In this document: positions 43,206-52,296 of the stretch, piece after piece
Numbering within the stretch: the stretch's first letter is position 1
Layout of the letters: every line of letters starts with the position of its first letter
Assembly: GCF_028289705.1 (NCBI RefSeq)
Contig: NZ_JANQOI010000188.1
Span: 51,581-115,580, forward strand
DNA length: 64,000 bases
Reading direction: 5' to 3'
Source of the DNA: Pelagibius sp.
GTDB lineage: Bacteria > Pseudomonadota > Alphaproteobacteria > Kiloniellales > Kiloniellaceae
Notes under the pieces: model-generated
What the model saw: the letters and a program-made list of their open reading frames with translations, nothing else
What the model was told of the DNA's origin: nothing
The model's database searches: none
Program-made: the position numbers and the translations under genes

Positions 43206-43925
43206 TCAGGTGCCGCGCAGGGCCTCGACCAGTGGGGCGGCAGGGGCGGTCATGCGGATGACATGAAACCCTTCGCCGCAGGCAAAGCCCGCCTGGGTGC
43301 CGCGGAACTGTGCCAGCGCCCGCACGGCATCGAGGGAGCGGGGGCCGGGGAAGGGCGTGATCTGGCTTTCGTAGCAGGCCAGGGCTTCGAGCTTCTGCTC
43401 CAGGGTGTCGGTGATGTCCACCACCCAGTTGGGCGTGAAGTTGGGCTCGATGTGGGGCGCGTTCCAGTGGGTTTCGGACAGGGTCTCGAAGGCGGCCACC
43501 AGTTTGATGTCCGTGCCGATGCCGACAGGGCGGGTGGCGACCATCGCGGCGTCAAAGATCGCCCGGTGGTCGACATGACGGTCCGGGTAGCAGCAGAGCA
43601 CCGCCGCCGGCCGGACCTCCTGCACCACCGCCATGATGGCGCCGTTCAACTCCGGGACCGGACGCTCGGCGACATAGACCGCCGGGATGTCGAGGAAGCG
43701 GGAGTCGCTGACGCCCAGGGTGGCGTGGGCCTTGCGGGCCTCGGCCACCGTCTGCTGGTGCACCGCCTCGCTGTAGAGCGGCGGCATGTGGGCCGCGACC
43801 GTCAGGATCGTCACCGGCAGACCCGCCGCCGTGCAGCGCGCGATGGTGCCCCCGGCGCCCAGGCTTTCGTCGTCGGGGTGGGGGGCGATGACCAGGAGGC
43901 CCTGCTCACTCATGGGACCGCTCAC
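43206..43925 (-). CDS. PIG-L/LmbE family deacetylase
   Basis: 239 residues. Zinc-binding motif LLVIAPHPDDESLGAGGTIA near the N-terminus and DRHVDHRAIF (H-x-x-H) around 116-125. The family removes acetyl groups from N-acetylglucosamine-type residues, including lincosamide, mycothiol and antibiotic sugars. The frame opens with GTG at 43925, overlapping the carbamoyltransferase stop by 4 bases; an ATG at 43913 (MSEQGLLVIAPHPDDES) is equally plausible. A 16-base tandem duplication (GCTCACTCATGGGACC, plus strand) covers these two starts. Confidence 0.9.
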   Translation of the reverse strand: MSGPMSEQGLLVIAPHPDDESLGAGGTIARCTAAGLPVTILTVAAHMPPLYSEAVHQQTVAEARKAHATLGVSDSRFLDIPAVYVAERPVPELNGAIMAVVQEVRPAAVLCCYPDRHVDHRAIFDAAMVATRPVGIGTDIKLVAAFETLSETHWNAPHIEPNFTPNWVVDITDTLEQKLEALACYESQITPFPGPRSLDAVRALAQFRGTQAGFACGEGFHVIRMTAPAAPLVEALRGT

Positions 43926-45682
43926 TCATGGGACAGCTGCTCCTTCGGCTTGCGCACCAGGAAGCTGCCGGCGGCCAGAACGTCCATTCCGGTGGAGAAG
44001 AAGGTGCGCAGGGCGTCGTGGATGGTGCAGACGATGGGCTCCCCCTTCACGTTGAAGGAGGTGTTGAGCACCGCGGCAACCCCGGTGTGCGCTTCGAAGC
44101 GGGAGATCAGGCGGTGATAGAGCGGCAGCACCTCGCGGTGGACCACCTGCACCCGCGCCGTGCCGTCGACATGGACGACGGCCGGGGCCGCCCGCTTGAA
44201 CTCCTCGCTGGCTTCGAAAGCGATGATCATGAAGGGCGCGTCCTGCCCGCCGACCAGATAGCGTTCGGCGGCCTCGGCCAGGATGGAGGGGCAAAAAGGG
44301 CGCCAGTTCTCGCGGTACTTGATGACGGCGTTCACCCTGTCGCGGGCCTCCACCTTGCGCGGGTCGGCCAGGATGCTGCGCTGGCCGAGGGCGCGTGGCC
44401 CGGCCTCCATGCGGCCCTGGAACCAGCCCACCACGGCGCCGCCGGCCAGCGCTTCGGCCACCGCCTCGGCGATATCGTCGGGGCGCTCGTAGGCGAGGCC
44501 GCAGCCGGAAAGGACGGCTTCGATCTCGGCATCGCCGGTCTCCGGCCCGCAGGCGAGGGTGCGCAGCGGTTCGGGCCGGGCGCCGCTGGCCTGCCAGCAG
44601 GCGCCGAGCGCGGCACCGGCCGCGGCGCCGCCGTCGCTGCACAGCGGGTGGGCGAAGACCCGGTCCACCTCCGGCAGGGTCTGCAGACGGCTGTTCATCT
44701 TCACGTTCAGGCCGACCCCGCCGCCGATGCAGAGGTTGCCGGTTCCGGCCTCCTTCAGTGCCCAGCGGGCCAGGGGCTCCACGGCCTGCTCCAGAGCCGC
44801 CTGCACCGCGAAGGCCAGATCGCGGTGCCATTCCTCGATGGGCGCGTCGGCGCGCCGCGGCAGCCGCCCGAACAGCTCCGGCAGGTGGTCGGTGAAGCGG
44901 TCGGACCAACTGCGCGGGCCGTAGTGGATGAACCCGGGATCGAGCCGGTATTCGATACCGTCGTCGGCGGGATGGAGGATCTTTGCCATCGTCTCGCTGA
45001 GCTGCGGGTCGGGCTTGCCGTAGGCCGCGAGCCCCATGACCTTGTACTCGCCGTCATAGGCCTCGAAGCCCAGGTACTCGGTGAAGGCGGCATAGAACCA
45101 GCCGAGGGAATGGGGCATGCGGACTTCGCGCATCGGCTCGATGGCATCGCCCTCGCAGCGCCAGACCACGGTGCAGTGTTCGTCGCCGGAGCCGTCGATG
45201 GTGAGGCAGACCGCTTCCTCGAAGGGCGACTGCAGGTAGCTCTGCAGGGCATGGGTGAAGTGGTGCGGCAGGCCGACGATGGGCGGGAGCGCACTCTCGC
45301 CGAAGGCGCGGCGCCACTCCCGGGCGTGGCGGGCCTCATAGGCCTGGCGGTTGAAGCCGCCGAGCATGGCGCGCTGCCAGCCCTTGGTCGCCGGGTCCAG
45401 GGGCCAGGCCGCGTCCATCTCCGCGAAGAAGGCCGCCATGCGGCCGTCGGTATAGGCATCGAGGTTCCAGTTGATACCGATGGCGGCGATGTCCTCCGGC
45501 CCGATGCCGGCTGCCTCCAGGCAGTAGTGCAGCGCGCGCCGCGGATAGATCCTGTAGGCGTGCTTGTTGCGCAGGAAGCGTTCTTCTTCGGCATAGGCGA
45601 TCACCTTGCCGTCCTTTACGACGGCGACCGCCGGATCGAAGTGTCCCTCGAAGATACCCAGGTAGTGGTCGGCTGCGCTCAT
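43922..45682 (-). CDS. NodU/CmcH-type carbamoyltransferase
   Basis: 586 residues. N-terminal Kae1-like domain YLGIFEGHFDPAVAVVKDGKVIAYAEEERFLRNKHAYRIYPRRAL, central LTIDGSGDEHCTVVWRC and GLAAYGKPDPQ, GGGVGLNVKMNSRL, and the C-terminal YrdC-like region GRMEAGPRALGQRSILADPRK..NAVIKYRENWRPFCPSIL. The enzyme transfers carbamoyl from carbamoyl phosphate to a hydroxyl of a sugar (Nod factor, antibiotics, polysaccharide). It overlaps the PIG-L gene by 4 bases and is the first gene of the minus-strand run. Confidence 0.92.
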   Translation of the reverse strand: MSAADHYLGIFEGHFDPAVAVVKDGKVIAYAEEERFLRNKHAYRIYPRRALHYCLEAAGIGPEDIAAIGINWNLDAYTDGRMAAFFAEMDAAWPLDPATKGWQRAMLGGFNRQAYEARHAREWRRAFGESALPPIVGLPHHFTHALQSYLQSPFEEAVCLTIDGSGDEHCTVVWRCEGDAIEPMREVRMPHSLGWFYAAFTEYLGFEAYDGEYKVMGLAAYGKPDPQLSETMAKILHPADDGIEYRLDPGFIHYGPRSWSDRFTDHLPELFGRLPRRADAPIEEWHRDLAFAVQAALEQAVEPLARWALKEAGTGNLCIGGGVGLNVKMNSRLQTLPEVDRVFAHPLCSDGGAAAGAALGACWQASGARPEPLRTLACGPETGDAEIEAVLSGCGLAYERPDDIAEAVAEALAGGAVVGWFQGRMEAGPRALGQRSILADPRKVEARDRVNAVIKYRENWRPFCPSILAEAAERYLVGGQDAPFMIIAFEASEEFKRAAPAVVHVDGTARVQVVHREVLPLYHRLISRFEAHTGVAAVLNTSFNVKGEPIVCTIHDALRTFFSTGMDVLAAGSFLVRKPKEQLSHE

Positions 45683-45846
45683 GGCTGCCTTTTAGAGGGC
45701 CCGCTCCGCGAAGGCGAGCCTCAATTTGCGCCGGCGGTCGGATTGCACAGGCATCACGTGCGGGGCGGTTTCCGCCGGGCGCCCTTCGCTGTATCGTGCA
45801 AGGCCCTCACGAGCACCCCTCCCCAACGGACAGACAGGACCGAGTC

Positions 45847-46605
45847 ATGAGCGACAGCTTTGCCACCTATCCCAGCCTTGCCGGAAAGACCGTCTTCGTG
45901 ACCGGCGGCGCCTCGGGCATCGGCGCGGAGATCGTCGGCGCCTTTGCCGCTCAGGGATCGCGGGTCGGCTTCGTCGACCTGGACCGGGAGGGCAGCGCGG
46001 CGCTGACCGAAAGGCTCGACGGCGAGATCGCCTACGAGATCTGTGACCTGCGGGACATCGACGCGCTGCGCGCCGCCTTTGCGGCATTGCGCGAGAAGCT
46101 GGGTCCGGCGGGGGTGCTAGTGAACAACGCCGCCCGCGACGACCGTCATGACTGGCGCGAGACCACGGCGGACTACTTCGACGACCGCATCGCCACCAAC
46201 CTGCGCCACATGTTCTTCGCCATCCAGGCGGTGGCGCCGGACATGATCGAGGCCGGCGGCGGCGCCATCGTCAACCTCGGCTCCAATTCCTGGTGGGAGG
46301 CCGGGGGCGGCTTTCCTGCCTACGCCACCGCCAAGGCGGCGGTGCACGGCCTGACCCGCACCATGGCCCGCGACCTCGGCGACCACCGCATCCGAGTCAA
46401 CACCGTGGTTCCCGGCTGGGTCATGACCGAGCGGCAGAAGGAGCTCTGGGTAACGCCGGAGGCCATCGAGAAACACCGCGCCCGCCAGTGCCTGCCGGAC
46501 CTCGTGCAGCCGGTCTACATCGCCCGCATGGTGGTCTTCCTCGCCTCCGACGACGCCGCCATGTGCACCGCCAACAACTACATGGTCGAGGCGGGATCGA
46601 TCTGA
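45847..46605 (+). CDS. SDR family oxidoreductase
   Basis: About 252 residues. Classical SDR: TVFVTGGASGIGAEIVGAF, CDLRDIDALR, VNNAARDDRH, and the catalytic N-L-G-S-N-S...PAYATAKAA (Ser, Tyr, Lys in the S-x13-Y-x3-K spacing), then VNTVVPGWVMTERQKELW. Start at 45847 (MSDSFATYPSLAGK) is chosen over 45796 by family fit. It is divergent from the carbamoyltransferase and may produce or modify the same sugar; inference only. Confidence 0.9.
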   Translation: MSDSFATYPSLAGKTVFVTGGASGIGAEIVGAFAAQGSRVGFVDLDREGSAALTERLDGEIAYEICDLRDIDALRAAFAALREKLGPAGVLVNNAARDDRHDWRETTADYFDDRIATNLRHMFFAIQAVAPDMIEAGGGAIVNLGSNSWWEAGGGFPAYATAKAAVHGLTRTMARDLGDHRIRVNTVVPGWVMTERQKELWVTPEAIEKHRARQCLPDLVQPVYIARMVVFLASDDAAMCTANNYMVEAGSI

Positions 46606-46685
46606 GGGATTCGGCGGCCGCCAAGGGGAGCTTTGTCGGGTCGAGAAGAACCGGGCCGGATCTTCAGACGGCCTGAAGGCTGCCG

Positions 46686-48500
46686 TCACTCGAGTCCGGC
46701 CTTGGCCAGGCCTTCGAGCAGGTGGTCTGTGTGGGACGGATCGCTGAAGTTGCCGGCATAACCGCCTGCATCGAAAAACGGACTGACGCGCTTCAGCCTG
46801 GCCAGCGCCGCGGCGGCTTGGTCGCGTTGTCCAAGCTGCCCGTGCGCCGCGGCCAGGACGGCTGGTGGCACGGGATTTTCGTTGAACCGGCGACTGATGC
46901 GTTCCAACAGCCGGACCGTGTCCTCGTACCGCCCGAGAAGGTAGTAGGAGAGGCCCAGGTTCACGACCCACATGACCACCGGCTCGGGGTCCAGGCGCAG
47001 TGCCAGCTCCAGCGACTGCGCGGCAACCGCCGGATCGCCCGACCACATTGTCAGGTTGCCAAGGATGGCATGGCTCACCGGGTCGTTGGGGTTCAGTTCG
47101 ATCGCCCGCTCCACGGTCTCGGTGGCCTGCGCAAGCTCGCCTTGAAAGGTGAGGGCCTGAGCCAGGAGTGCATGGGCGGCGGCGTGACGGTCATCGAGGG
47201 TGACCGCCTGTTCCGCCAGTTCCCGTGCGCGCGCCAGCGCACGGCCTTGCCACTCGGTCCAGCCATAGAGAAAGCCGTTCATGTGGCTCCAGCCGAGTGC
47301 GACGAGCGCATCGACATAGCGCGGGTCGATCTCGAGTGCCCGCTCGAAGAGGGCGCGCGCCTCCAGATTGGCGCTGCGCTCGACCCGGCGGAGGTGATGA
47401 CGCCCGCGCAGCACGTAGTCGTAGGCGTCGAGCTTTTCGGTTGGCTTCCGGAACACCCGATCCTGTTCGAGCCTGGTCAAGCGCACCGCCAGGGCACCGA
47501 CCACCTGGCGTGCAATGTCGTCCTGAAGCGCGAAGATATCGGCGATGTCCCGGTCGTAGCGCTCGGACCAGAGGAGCAGGCCGCGCCGGGCATCGGTCAG
47601 TTGGACGGTCAGGCGCAGCCGGCCATCGGTTCTCCTGAGTGTCCCGCCGACCACATAGCGGACATTCAGATCTTCGCTCAACTGCTCCGGCGCGACGGCT
47701 TTGCCCTTGTATGGCGCCACCGCATTCCAGGAGAGCACGAAGAGGTTGGAAAAGCGGCCGAACTCGGTGGTCACGCCTTCGGTGATTCCGTCGGCGAAAT
47801 AAGTCTCTTCACCCGCCGCGCCCGGTTCTTCAAACGGCAAGACCGCAATGGTGGGCTTGCTTTCGGTTTCGGCCTCAGCATCAGTGTCGCGGGCGTCCTT
47901 GACAGGGTCGGAGGGCGCCGCGATCCAGAACGCGCCCAGGCCGGCCAGAAGCAGAACCAGCGCCACGCCGGCGGCGGCTGTTACGCGCCCGAAAGAACGG
48001 CGGTCCTGCTTGGGCAGGGGGCGCTCACCCAAGCCGACGGCATAGACCCTCACCGGATCGGCGATGTTCTTGACCCGGACCTCGCCGCGGTCGACCAGGG
48101 GCAGCGCCAGCTTGTCCTTCACCTGGTCGTAGACCGCGGCGGACACCACGATGCCGCCGGGATCGGCCAGCGATTCCAGGCGCGCCGCCACGTTGACGCC
48201 GTCGCCGAAGATATCGTCTGCGTCGACGATGACATCTCCGAGATTGATGCCGATGCGGAACTCGAGCTTGCCGTCCGGACTGAGCCCCGCATTGCGCTCG
48301 GCCAGTGCGGCTTGGATCGCGACGGCGGCCGATACGGCATCGACGACGCTGGGGAAGTCGGCAAGAACCGCATCGCCCGCGGTTCCGACAATGCGTCCGC
48401 CACCCTGCGAAATGTGGGTATCGAACACGGCCAGATAGGCCTTTAGCCGTTGATGCGTCCCGGCCTCGTCGGCCTGCATCAGGCGGCTGTAGCCGACCAC
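46686..48500 (-). CDS. Class III adenylate cyclase with TPR repeats
   Basis: At least 604 residues. N-terminal cyclase domain (VGYSRLMQADEAGTHQRLKAYLAVF, GRIVGTAGDAVLADFPSV, GINLGDVIVDADDIFGDGVNVAARLE), one transmembrane helix (GVALVLLLAGLGAFWIAA, about 178-195), a TolB-like domain (IAVLPFEEPGAAGEETYFADGITEGV...GGTLRR), and about five TPR units to the C-terminus. The only standard start (GTG, 48500) would cut off the first beta strand and its metal-binding Asp (HADVVGYS), which is encoded just upstream in the same frame. The real start may be a non-standard ACG at 48539, eight bases after GGAGG. Confidence 0.87.
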   Translation of the reverse strand: MVGYSRLMQADEAGTHQRLKAYLAVFDTHISQGGGRIVGTAGDAVLADFPSVVDAVSAAVAIQAALAERNAGLSPDGKLEFRIGINLGDVIVDADDIFGDGVNVAARLESLADPGGIVVSAAVYDQVKDKLALPLVDRGEVRVKNIADPVRVYAVGLGERPLPKQDRRSFGRVTAAAGVALVLLLAGLGAFWIAAPSDPVKDARDTDAEAETESKPTIAVLPFEEPGAAGEETYFADGITEGVTTEFGRFSNLFVLSWNAVAPYKGKAVAPEQLSEDLNVRYVVGGTLRRTDGRLRLTVQLTDARRGLLLWSERYDRDIADIFALQDDIARQVVGALAVRLTRLEQDRVFRKPTEKLDAYDYVLRGRHHLRRVERSANLEARALFERALEIDPRYVDALVALGWSHMNGFLYGWTEWQGRALARARELAEQAVTLDDRHAAAHALLAQALTFQGELAQATETVERAIELNPNDPVSHAILGNLTMWSGDPAVAAQSLELALRLDPEPVVMWVVNLGLSYYLLGRYEDTVRLLERISRRFNENPVPPAVLAAAHGQLGQRDQAAAALARLKRVSPFFDAGGYAGNFSDPSHTDHLLEGLAKAGLE

Positions 48501-48769
48501 GTCGGCATGGAGGATGGCGGTAAGCTTGCGATTGGCCGTTGTGGTGCCCTCCGAATTCGGCTGATCAGACTCGGCCCAGGATCAATCGGCCAAGGGTCAA
48601 ACCGATGAATTTATTCCGATGCACTTCACGGAGTGTTTCGTTGCGGAACCGGACCCGCGTGGTTAGCGTCGGACTCGGGAACCGATTAGCCTCCTGCCCC
48701 ACGGCACCGTCTTATCCCATGACGGTGTTCCCAGGGATGACAGAGTGAAGCACAAGGAGGGCGGATTCA
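48501..48769. other. Intergenic region; holds upstream codons of the cyclase gene
   Basis: In the frame of the cyclase gene, 48501-48545 encode T-T-A-N-R-K-L-T-A-I-L-H-A-D, the expected N-terminus of this family, with a stop codon further upstream. The remainder to 48769 carries no other gene; a promoter for the YHS gene should lie near 48690-48750. Confidence 0.5.
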
Positions 48770-49222
48770 ATGTTCGCGCCGCGCGCAGTGACCCTCATGG
48801 CAATCTGCTTGATCGTGTTTGCGCTGGACGCCCGCGCCGGCGAACTCGTGAACAAGGACGGTGCCGATCTGGCGATCAAGGGCTACGATCCGGTCGCCTA
48901 CTTCACCGAAGGCCGCCCGATTGCGGGTGTTCCGGAGTTCGAGCAAACCTGGCATGACGCGGTCTGGCGCTTCTCAAGTGCCGAGCACCTCCGGCTCTTT
49001 GCGCGCGATCCCGAGCGCTATGCGCCCCGCTATGGCGGCTTCTGTGCCGGTGCCATGGCGAACGGCTGGAAGGTGACGGTCGATCCCGAGGCCTGGACCA
49101 TCATCGACGGCAAGCTCTATCTGAGTTTCCGCAAGGACCTCATCAAACGGTTCGCGCAAGATCCCGTCGAGAATGTGGCCAAGGCCGATGCCAATTGGCA
49201 GCGCATCGGACACAGCGAATAG
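48770..49222 (+). CDS. Secreted YHS-domain protein
   Basis: 150 residues; AAGGAGGG lies just before the ATG. A signal peptide (AVTLMAICLIVFALDARA) is followed by a YHS fold: VNKDGADLAIKGYDPVAYFTEGRPIAGVPEFEQTWHDAVWRFSSAEHLRLFARDPERYAPRYGGFCAGAM. YHS domains are thought to bind metals such as copper. This stand-alone form is common in proteobacteria. A short flanking region (49223-49429) shows no gene. Confidence 0.87.
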   Translation: MFAPRAVTLMAICLIVFALDARAGELVNKDGADLAIKGYDPVAYFTEGRPIAGVPEFEQTWHDAVWRFSSAEHLRLFARDPERYAPRYGGFCAGAMANGWKVTVDPEAWTIIDGKLYLSFRKDLIKRFAQDPVENVAKADANWQRIGHSE

Positions 49223-49429
49223 TGGCACGCTTCATCGCCTGCACGGTGGTGGTTCCGATTCCCGGCGGAGCCAATGGTCTCCCCCTGCATCTGGAGCCGG
49301 GGCCGGTGATGGACTATCGTTCGCGCCGACCCTCCCGGTGAGTCCCGCTGCGGCATAGATTCGGCACGCGCGGGGGTAGGTATGGGGAGCGCCGCTTCTC
49401 CGGGATCGAACGTTGCGAGGAGAGGGATC

Positions 49430-49915
49430 ATGTGGCGCGGCATTGCGATCTTCCTGTTCGGCGGCCTGCTGGGAACCGCCTTCGGTGTGGCGGTGGGCTT
49501 CTTCGTCTATCCCTTCGTGTTCCCGCCGCCGGAGGCCATGGAGACCCTGACCGCCGAGGAGCGCAGCACCCTGGTGGCCCGCGGCGAATTCATTCATGCC
49601 AACCCCTCCGACCCCATCCACTACGGCAAGGGCAAGGTCAACGTCTATGAGGCCGTGGTCCACCTCGACGCCGACTTCGAGGTGGGGCCGGGGCCGAAGT
49701 TCCACGTCTATCTGGTGCCGAACCGCGAGGTCCGCGACGAGGCGGCGGTGGAGAGCACCATGTTCGTCGATCTCGGCCGCTTGCGCGCCTTCAAGGGCAG
49801 CCAGAAGTATCCCGTTCCGGCGGGCGTCAATCTGAAGGACTATCCGAGCGTGGTGATCTGGTGCGCGCAGTTCGGGGTGCTGATCTCGCCGGCCGACCTG
49901 TCCTTCGAAAGCTGA
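49430..49915 (+). CDS. DM13-domain membrane-anchored protein
   Basis: About 161 residues. Start at 49430 follows GAGGAGAGGG. One transmembrane helix (IAIFLFGGLLGTAFGVAVGFFVYPFVF) and then a DM13 domain: RGEFIHANPSDPIHYGKGKVNVYEAVVHLDADFEVGPGPKFHVYLVPN, with FKGSQKYPVPAGVNLKDYPSVVIWCAQFGVLISPADL at the end, where the Cys is the proposed redox-active residue. DM13 proteins are predicted to take part in extracytoplasmic electron transfer. Confidence 0.85.
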   Translation: MWRGIAIFLFGGLLGTAFGVAVGFFVYPFVFPPPEAMETLTAEERSTLVARGEFIHANPSDPIHYGKGKVNVYEAVVHLDADFEVGPGPKFHVYLVPNREVRDEAAVESTMFVDLGRLRAFKGSQKYPVPAGVNLKDYPSVVIWCAQFGVLISPADLSFES

Positions 49916-49940
49916 ACCGAGGGCAGTCAGAGAGGCGTCG

Positions 49941-50858
49941 TCAGAGGGGCGTCGCCGGCAGCCGCCGGGCGTAGTCGGCGATCTCGTTGCGGAACCAGAC
50001 ATGGGCCGGGTCGTTGTGGCGCCGAGGATGCCAGACCATCTGCAGATCGAAACCGGCGAGCGCGAAGGGCAGGGGGAAGACCTCCAGGCCGCCGCCGCAG
50101 CCCAGCGCCAGGCGCTCGGGAAACACGCAGACGAGATCCGAGGTCTGAATCAGCGCCGGCGCCAGCAGGAAGCTCGGCAGCGAGACCAGGACCCGCCGGC
50201 TCCGCCCGAGCGCGCTCAGGGCCCGGTCCACCGCCCCGACGAAACCGCCGCCTTCCGGTGACACCAGGATATGGTCCAGGGCGCAGAAAGCGTTCAGGTC
50301 CGGCGGCTGTGACCCGCGCGGATGGCCCCTGCGCTGCACGAAGACGAAGCGCTCCCGCAGCAGCAGGCGCGCCTTCGCCGCGTTGAGGGTGACGAAGCTG
50401 GTGACGATGGCGGCATCCAGCCGACCCGTTTCGAGATCCTGCCAGACGCTTGCGCTGTGGAAGGGCATCATCGCCAGGCGGATGCCAGGCGCCTGGCGGT
50501 GCAGATGGTCCACCAGGCCGCCCGCCAGGACCGCGTGGACGTAATCCGTGCCGCCCAGGCGAAAGGTCTCCTCCGCCGCCATCGGATCGAAGGCGACCTC
50601 TTCGCGCAGCAGACCCTCCGCGTCCTGAAGCAGCGCCCTCAGCGGCGCGCGCAGGGCCTCGGCGCGGACCGTGGGCACCATTCTGCGTCCCGAGGCCACC
50701 AGCAGCGGGTCGCCGAAGAGCTGCCTGAGGCGCGCGAGCTGGGCGGACATGGCCGGCTGGCTGATACCGATGCGCCGCGCGGCACCGGTGACGCTCTCCG
50801 CGCCGAGCAGCGCATCCAGGGAGCGCAGCAGGTTCAGGTCGAGATCCTTCGTATCCAT
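49941..50858 (-). CDS. LysR family transcriptional regulator
   Basis: 305 residues. HTH: LDLNLLRSLDALLGAESVTGAARRIGISQPAMSAQLARLRQLFGDPLLVASGRRMVPT (NodD-like opening with D-L-N-L-L). Effector domain follows. It is divergent from an F420-type NADP reductase gene, with about 130 bases between the starts and AT-rich inverted repeats near its start. Confidence 0.88.
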   Translation of the reverse strand: MDTKDLDLNLLRSLDALLGAESVTGAARRIGISQPAMSAQLARLRQLFGDPLLVASGRRMVPTVRAEALRAPLRALLQDAEGLLREEVAFDPMAAEETFRLGGTDYVHAVLAGGLVDHLHRQAPGIRLAMMPFHSASVWQDLETGRLDAAIVTSFVTLNAAKARLLLRERFVFVQRRGHPRGSQPPDLNAFCALDHILVSPEGGGFVGAVDRALSALGRSRRVLVSLPSFLLAPALIQTSDLVCVFPERLALGCGGGLEVFPLPFALAGFDLQMVWHPRRHNDPAHVWFRNEIADYARRLPATPL

Positions 50859-50878
50859 TCAGGTTATTCTAGATATCA

Positions 50879-50902
50879 AATTCATCGATTTGAATTATGT
50901 CT
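50879..50902. promoter_or_regulatory. Inverted repeats in the LysR/reductase divergent promoter
   Basis: AATTCA and TGAATT arms (six-base spacer) and CAAAT/ATTTG arms overlap in an AT-rich stretch immediately upstream of the LysR start, consistent with an LTTR binding site. Confidence 0.4.
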
Positions 50903-50991
50903 CCTTGACCCTCACCTTCCAAGGCATCACGGACAGTCAGGGCCCGAAACAGCGCAAGGGCGCCGGGGCCAGGGGCGGAAGGACGACGGCA

Positions 50992-51639
50992 ATGAAGATC
51001 GGATTCATCGGCAGCGGCGCCATGGCGCAGGCCTTGGCGGAAAAGTGGCGGGGCAAGCACGACCTGTTCTTCAGCGGCAGGAACCTGGAGAAGGCCGCGC
51101 AGGTGGCCGCGGGGTTCGGCGCCAAGTCAGGCCCCGCCGCCGAGGCGGCCGCCTTCGGCGAGGTCGTGGTGCTGGCCACCCGCTGGGAGGATGCGCTCGA
51201 TGCCGTCGCGCAGGCCGGCGGCGATGCCGCCTTCGCCAGCAAGGTGGTGATCGACATCAACAATCCGGTCAGCGTCGAGACCTTCCTGACCACGCGGGAC
51301 GACGGGCGCTCGCTGACGCAGGCGCTCGCCGAAGCCCTGCCCGGGGCGGAACTGGGCAAGGCCTTCAACATGGCTCAGGCCGCGGTCTGGGCGGACCCGG
51401 ACATGACCTACGACGGCCGCACCCTGGTGACCCTCTTCACCGCCGACAGCGAGCGGGCCTCGGAGGTGATCGCCGGGCTGATCCGCGACGTCGGCTCCGA
51501 GCCCCTGAGGCTCGGCGGCAACGCCCACGCCTACCAACTGGAGGCGGCGGCAGCGATTGTCATCAAGTTCCTCTTCGCCGGCCGCGACCCGCACACCGTC
51601 TTCAACTTCATCCAGCCCGACGTGCGGGCGATCCGGTAA
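50992..51639 (+). CDS. NADPH-dependent F420 reductase-like (NADP oxidoreductase) protein
   Basis: 215 residues. Start MKIGFIGSGAMAQALAEKWRGKHDLFFSGRN gives a Rossmann dinucleotide motif and a NADP-type R-N, followed by VVLATRWEDALDAVAQAG, VVIDINNPVSVETFLTT, ELGKAFNMAQAAVWADPDM and FTADSERASEVIAGLIRDVGSEPLRLG, the F420H2:NADP oxidoreductase-type fold. Most bacteria of this kind do not make F420, so it probably uses another small-molecule partner. GGCGGAAGGA precedes the ATG. Probably controlled by the divergent LysR. Confidence 0.85.
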   Translation: MKIGFIGSGAMAQALAEKWRGKHDLFFSGRNLEKAAQVAAGFGAKSGPAAEAAAFGEVVVLATRWEDALDAVAQAGGDAAFASKVVIDINNPVSVETFLTTRDDGRSLTQALAEALPGAELGKAFNMAQAAVWADPDMTYDGRTLVTLFTADSERASEVIAGLIRDVGSEPLRLGGNAHAYQLEAAAAIVIKFLFAGRDPHTVFNFIQPDVRAIR

Positions 51640-51656
51640 GGGGCTGCGGCAGGCGT

Positions 51657-52280
51657 TCAGTACGACAGCCCGGGGGTCTGGTGCAGGTAGCGGTCGTCGG
51701 TCACCTGGCGCAGCAGGAAGCCGGCGACGTCGGCCCGGGAGATCTTCAGCGTGAGGTCCTTTGCCGTCGGCAGGAAGCCGTGCCGGTAGGCGCCGGTGGC
51801 CGGGCCGTCGGTGAAAGCCGCGGGGCGGACGATCACCCAGTCGAGGCCGCTGTCCCGCACCAGGGCTTCCTGGGCCTGATGGTCGGCATAGGCGGCGCGC
51901 AGCAGCAGCCCGAACATGATGCGCTTCCAGAAGAAGGTGAGCAGGGGGCGGCTGTCGCCGGCGCCGAGGGTCGACTGACAGACCAGCCGGCGAACGCGGT
52001 GGTGCTGCATCGCCGCGATGACATGCCGGGTGCCGGGCGCGCGCACTCCGCCCTTGTGCCCGGCGCCGAGGGCGACCACCACCGCGTCGTGGCCTTTGAC
52101 GGCGTCCATCACCGCGGCCCGGTCCAGCACGTCGCCGGCGACCGGGGTGAGATGGGGATGCGCCAGCTCAAGGGCGGCTGCCCGGCGCGCGAAGGCGGTC
52201 ACCTGGTGGCCCTGGTCGAGCGCCTGTTCCACCAGCTTGCGTCCGACGCTGCCCGTCGCGCCAAAGACAATCAGCTTCAT
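51657..52280 (-). CDS. NAD(P)H-binding (NmrA/SDR-like) protein
   Basis: 207 residues. GATGSVGRKLVEQALDQGHQVTAFARR at the start (G-x-x-G-x-x-G and an Arg-Arg pair for NADP), VAGDVLDRAAVMDAVKGHDAVVVALG, LVCQSTLGAGDSRP and WVIVRPAAFTDGPATG. The atypical SDR group lacks the Tyr-Lys pair. It is divergent from a TetR gene and three operator-like palindromes lie between them. Confidence 0.87.
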   Translation of the reverse strand: MKLIVFGATGSVGRKLVEQALDQGHQVTAFARRAAALELAHPHLTPVAGDVLDRAAVMDAVKGHDAVVVALGAGHKGGVRAPGTRHVIAAMQHHRVRRLVCQSTLGAGDSRPLLTFFWKRIMFGLLLRAAYADHQAQEALVRDSGLDWVIVRPAAFTDGPATGAYRHGFLPTAKDLTLKISRADVAGFLLRQVTDDRYLHQTPGLSY

Positions 52281-52296
52281 GATCGGCTCCCATCGC

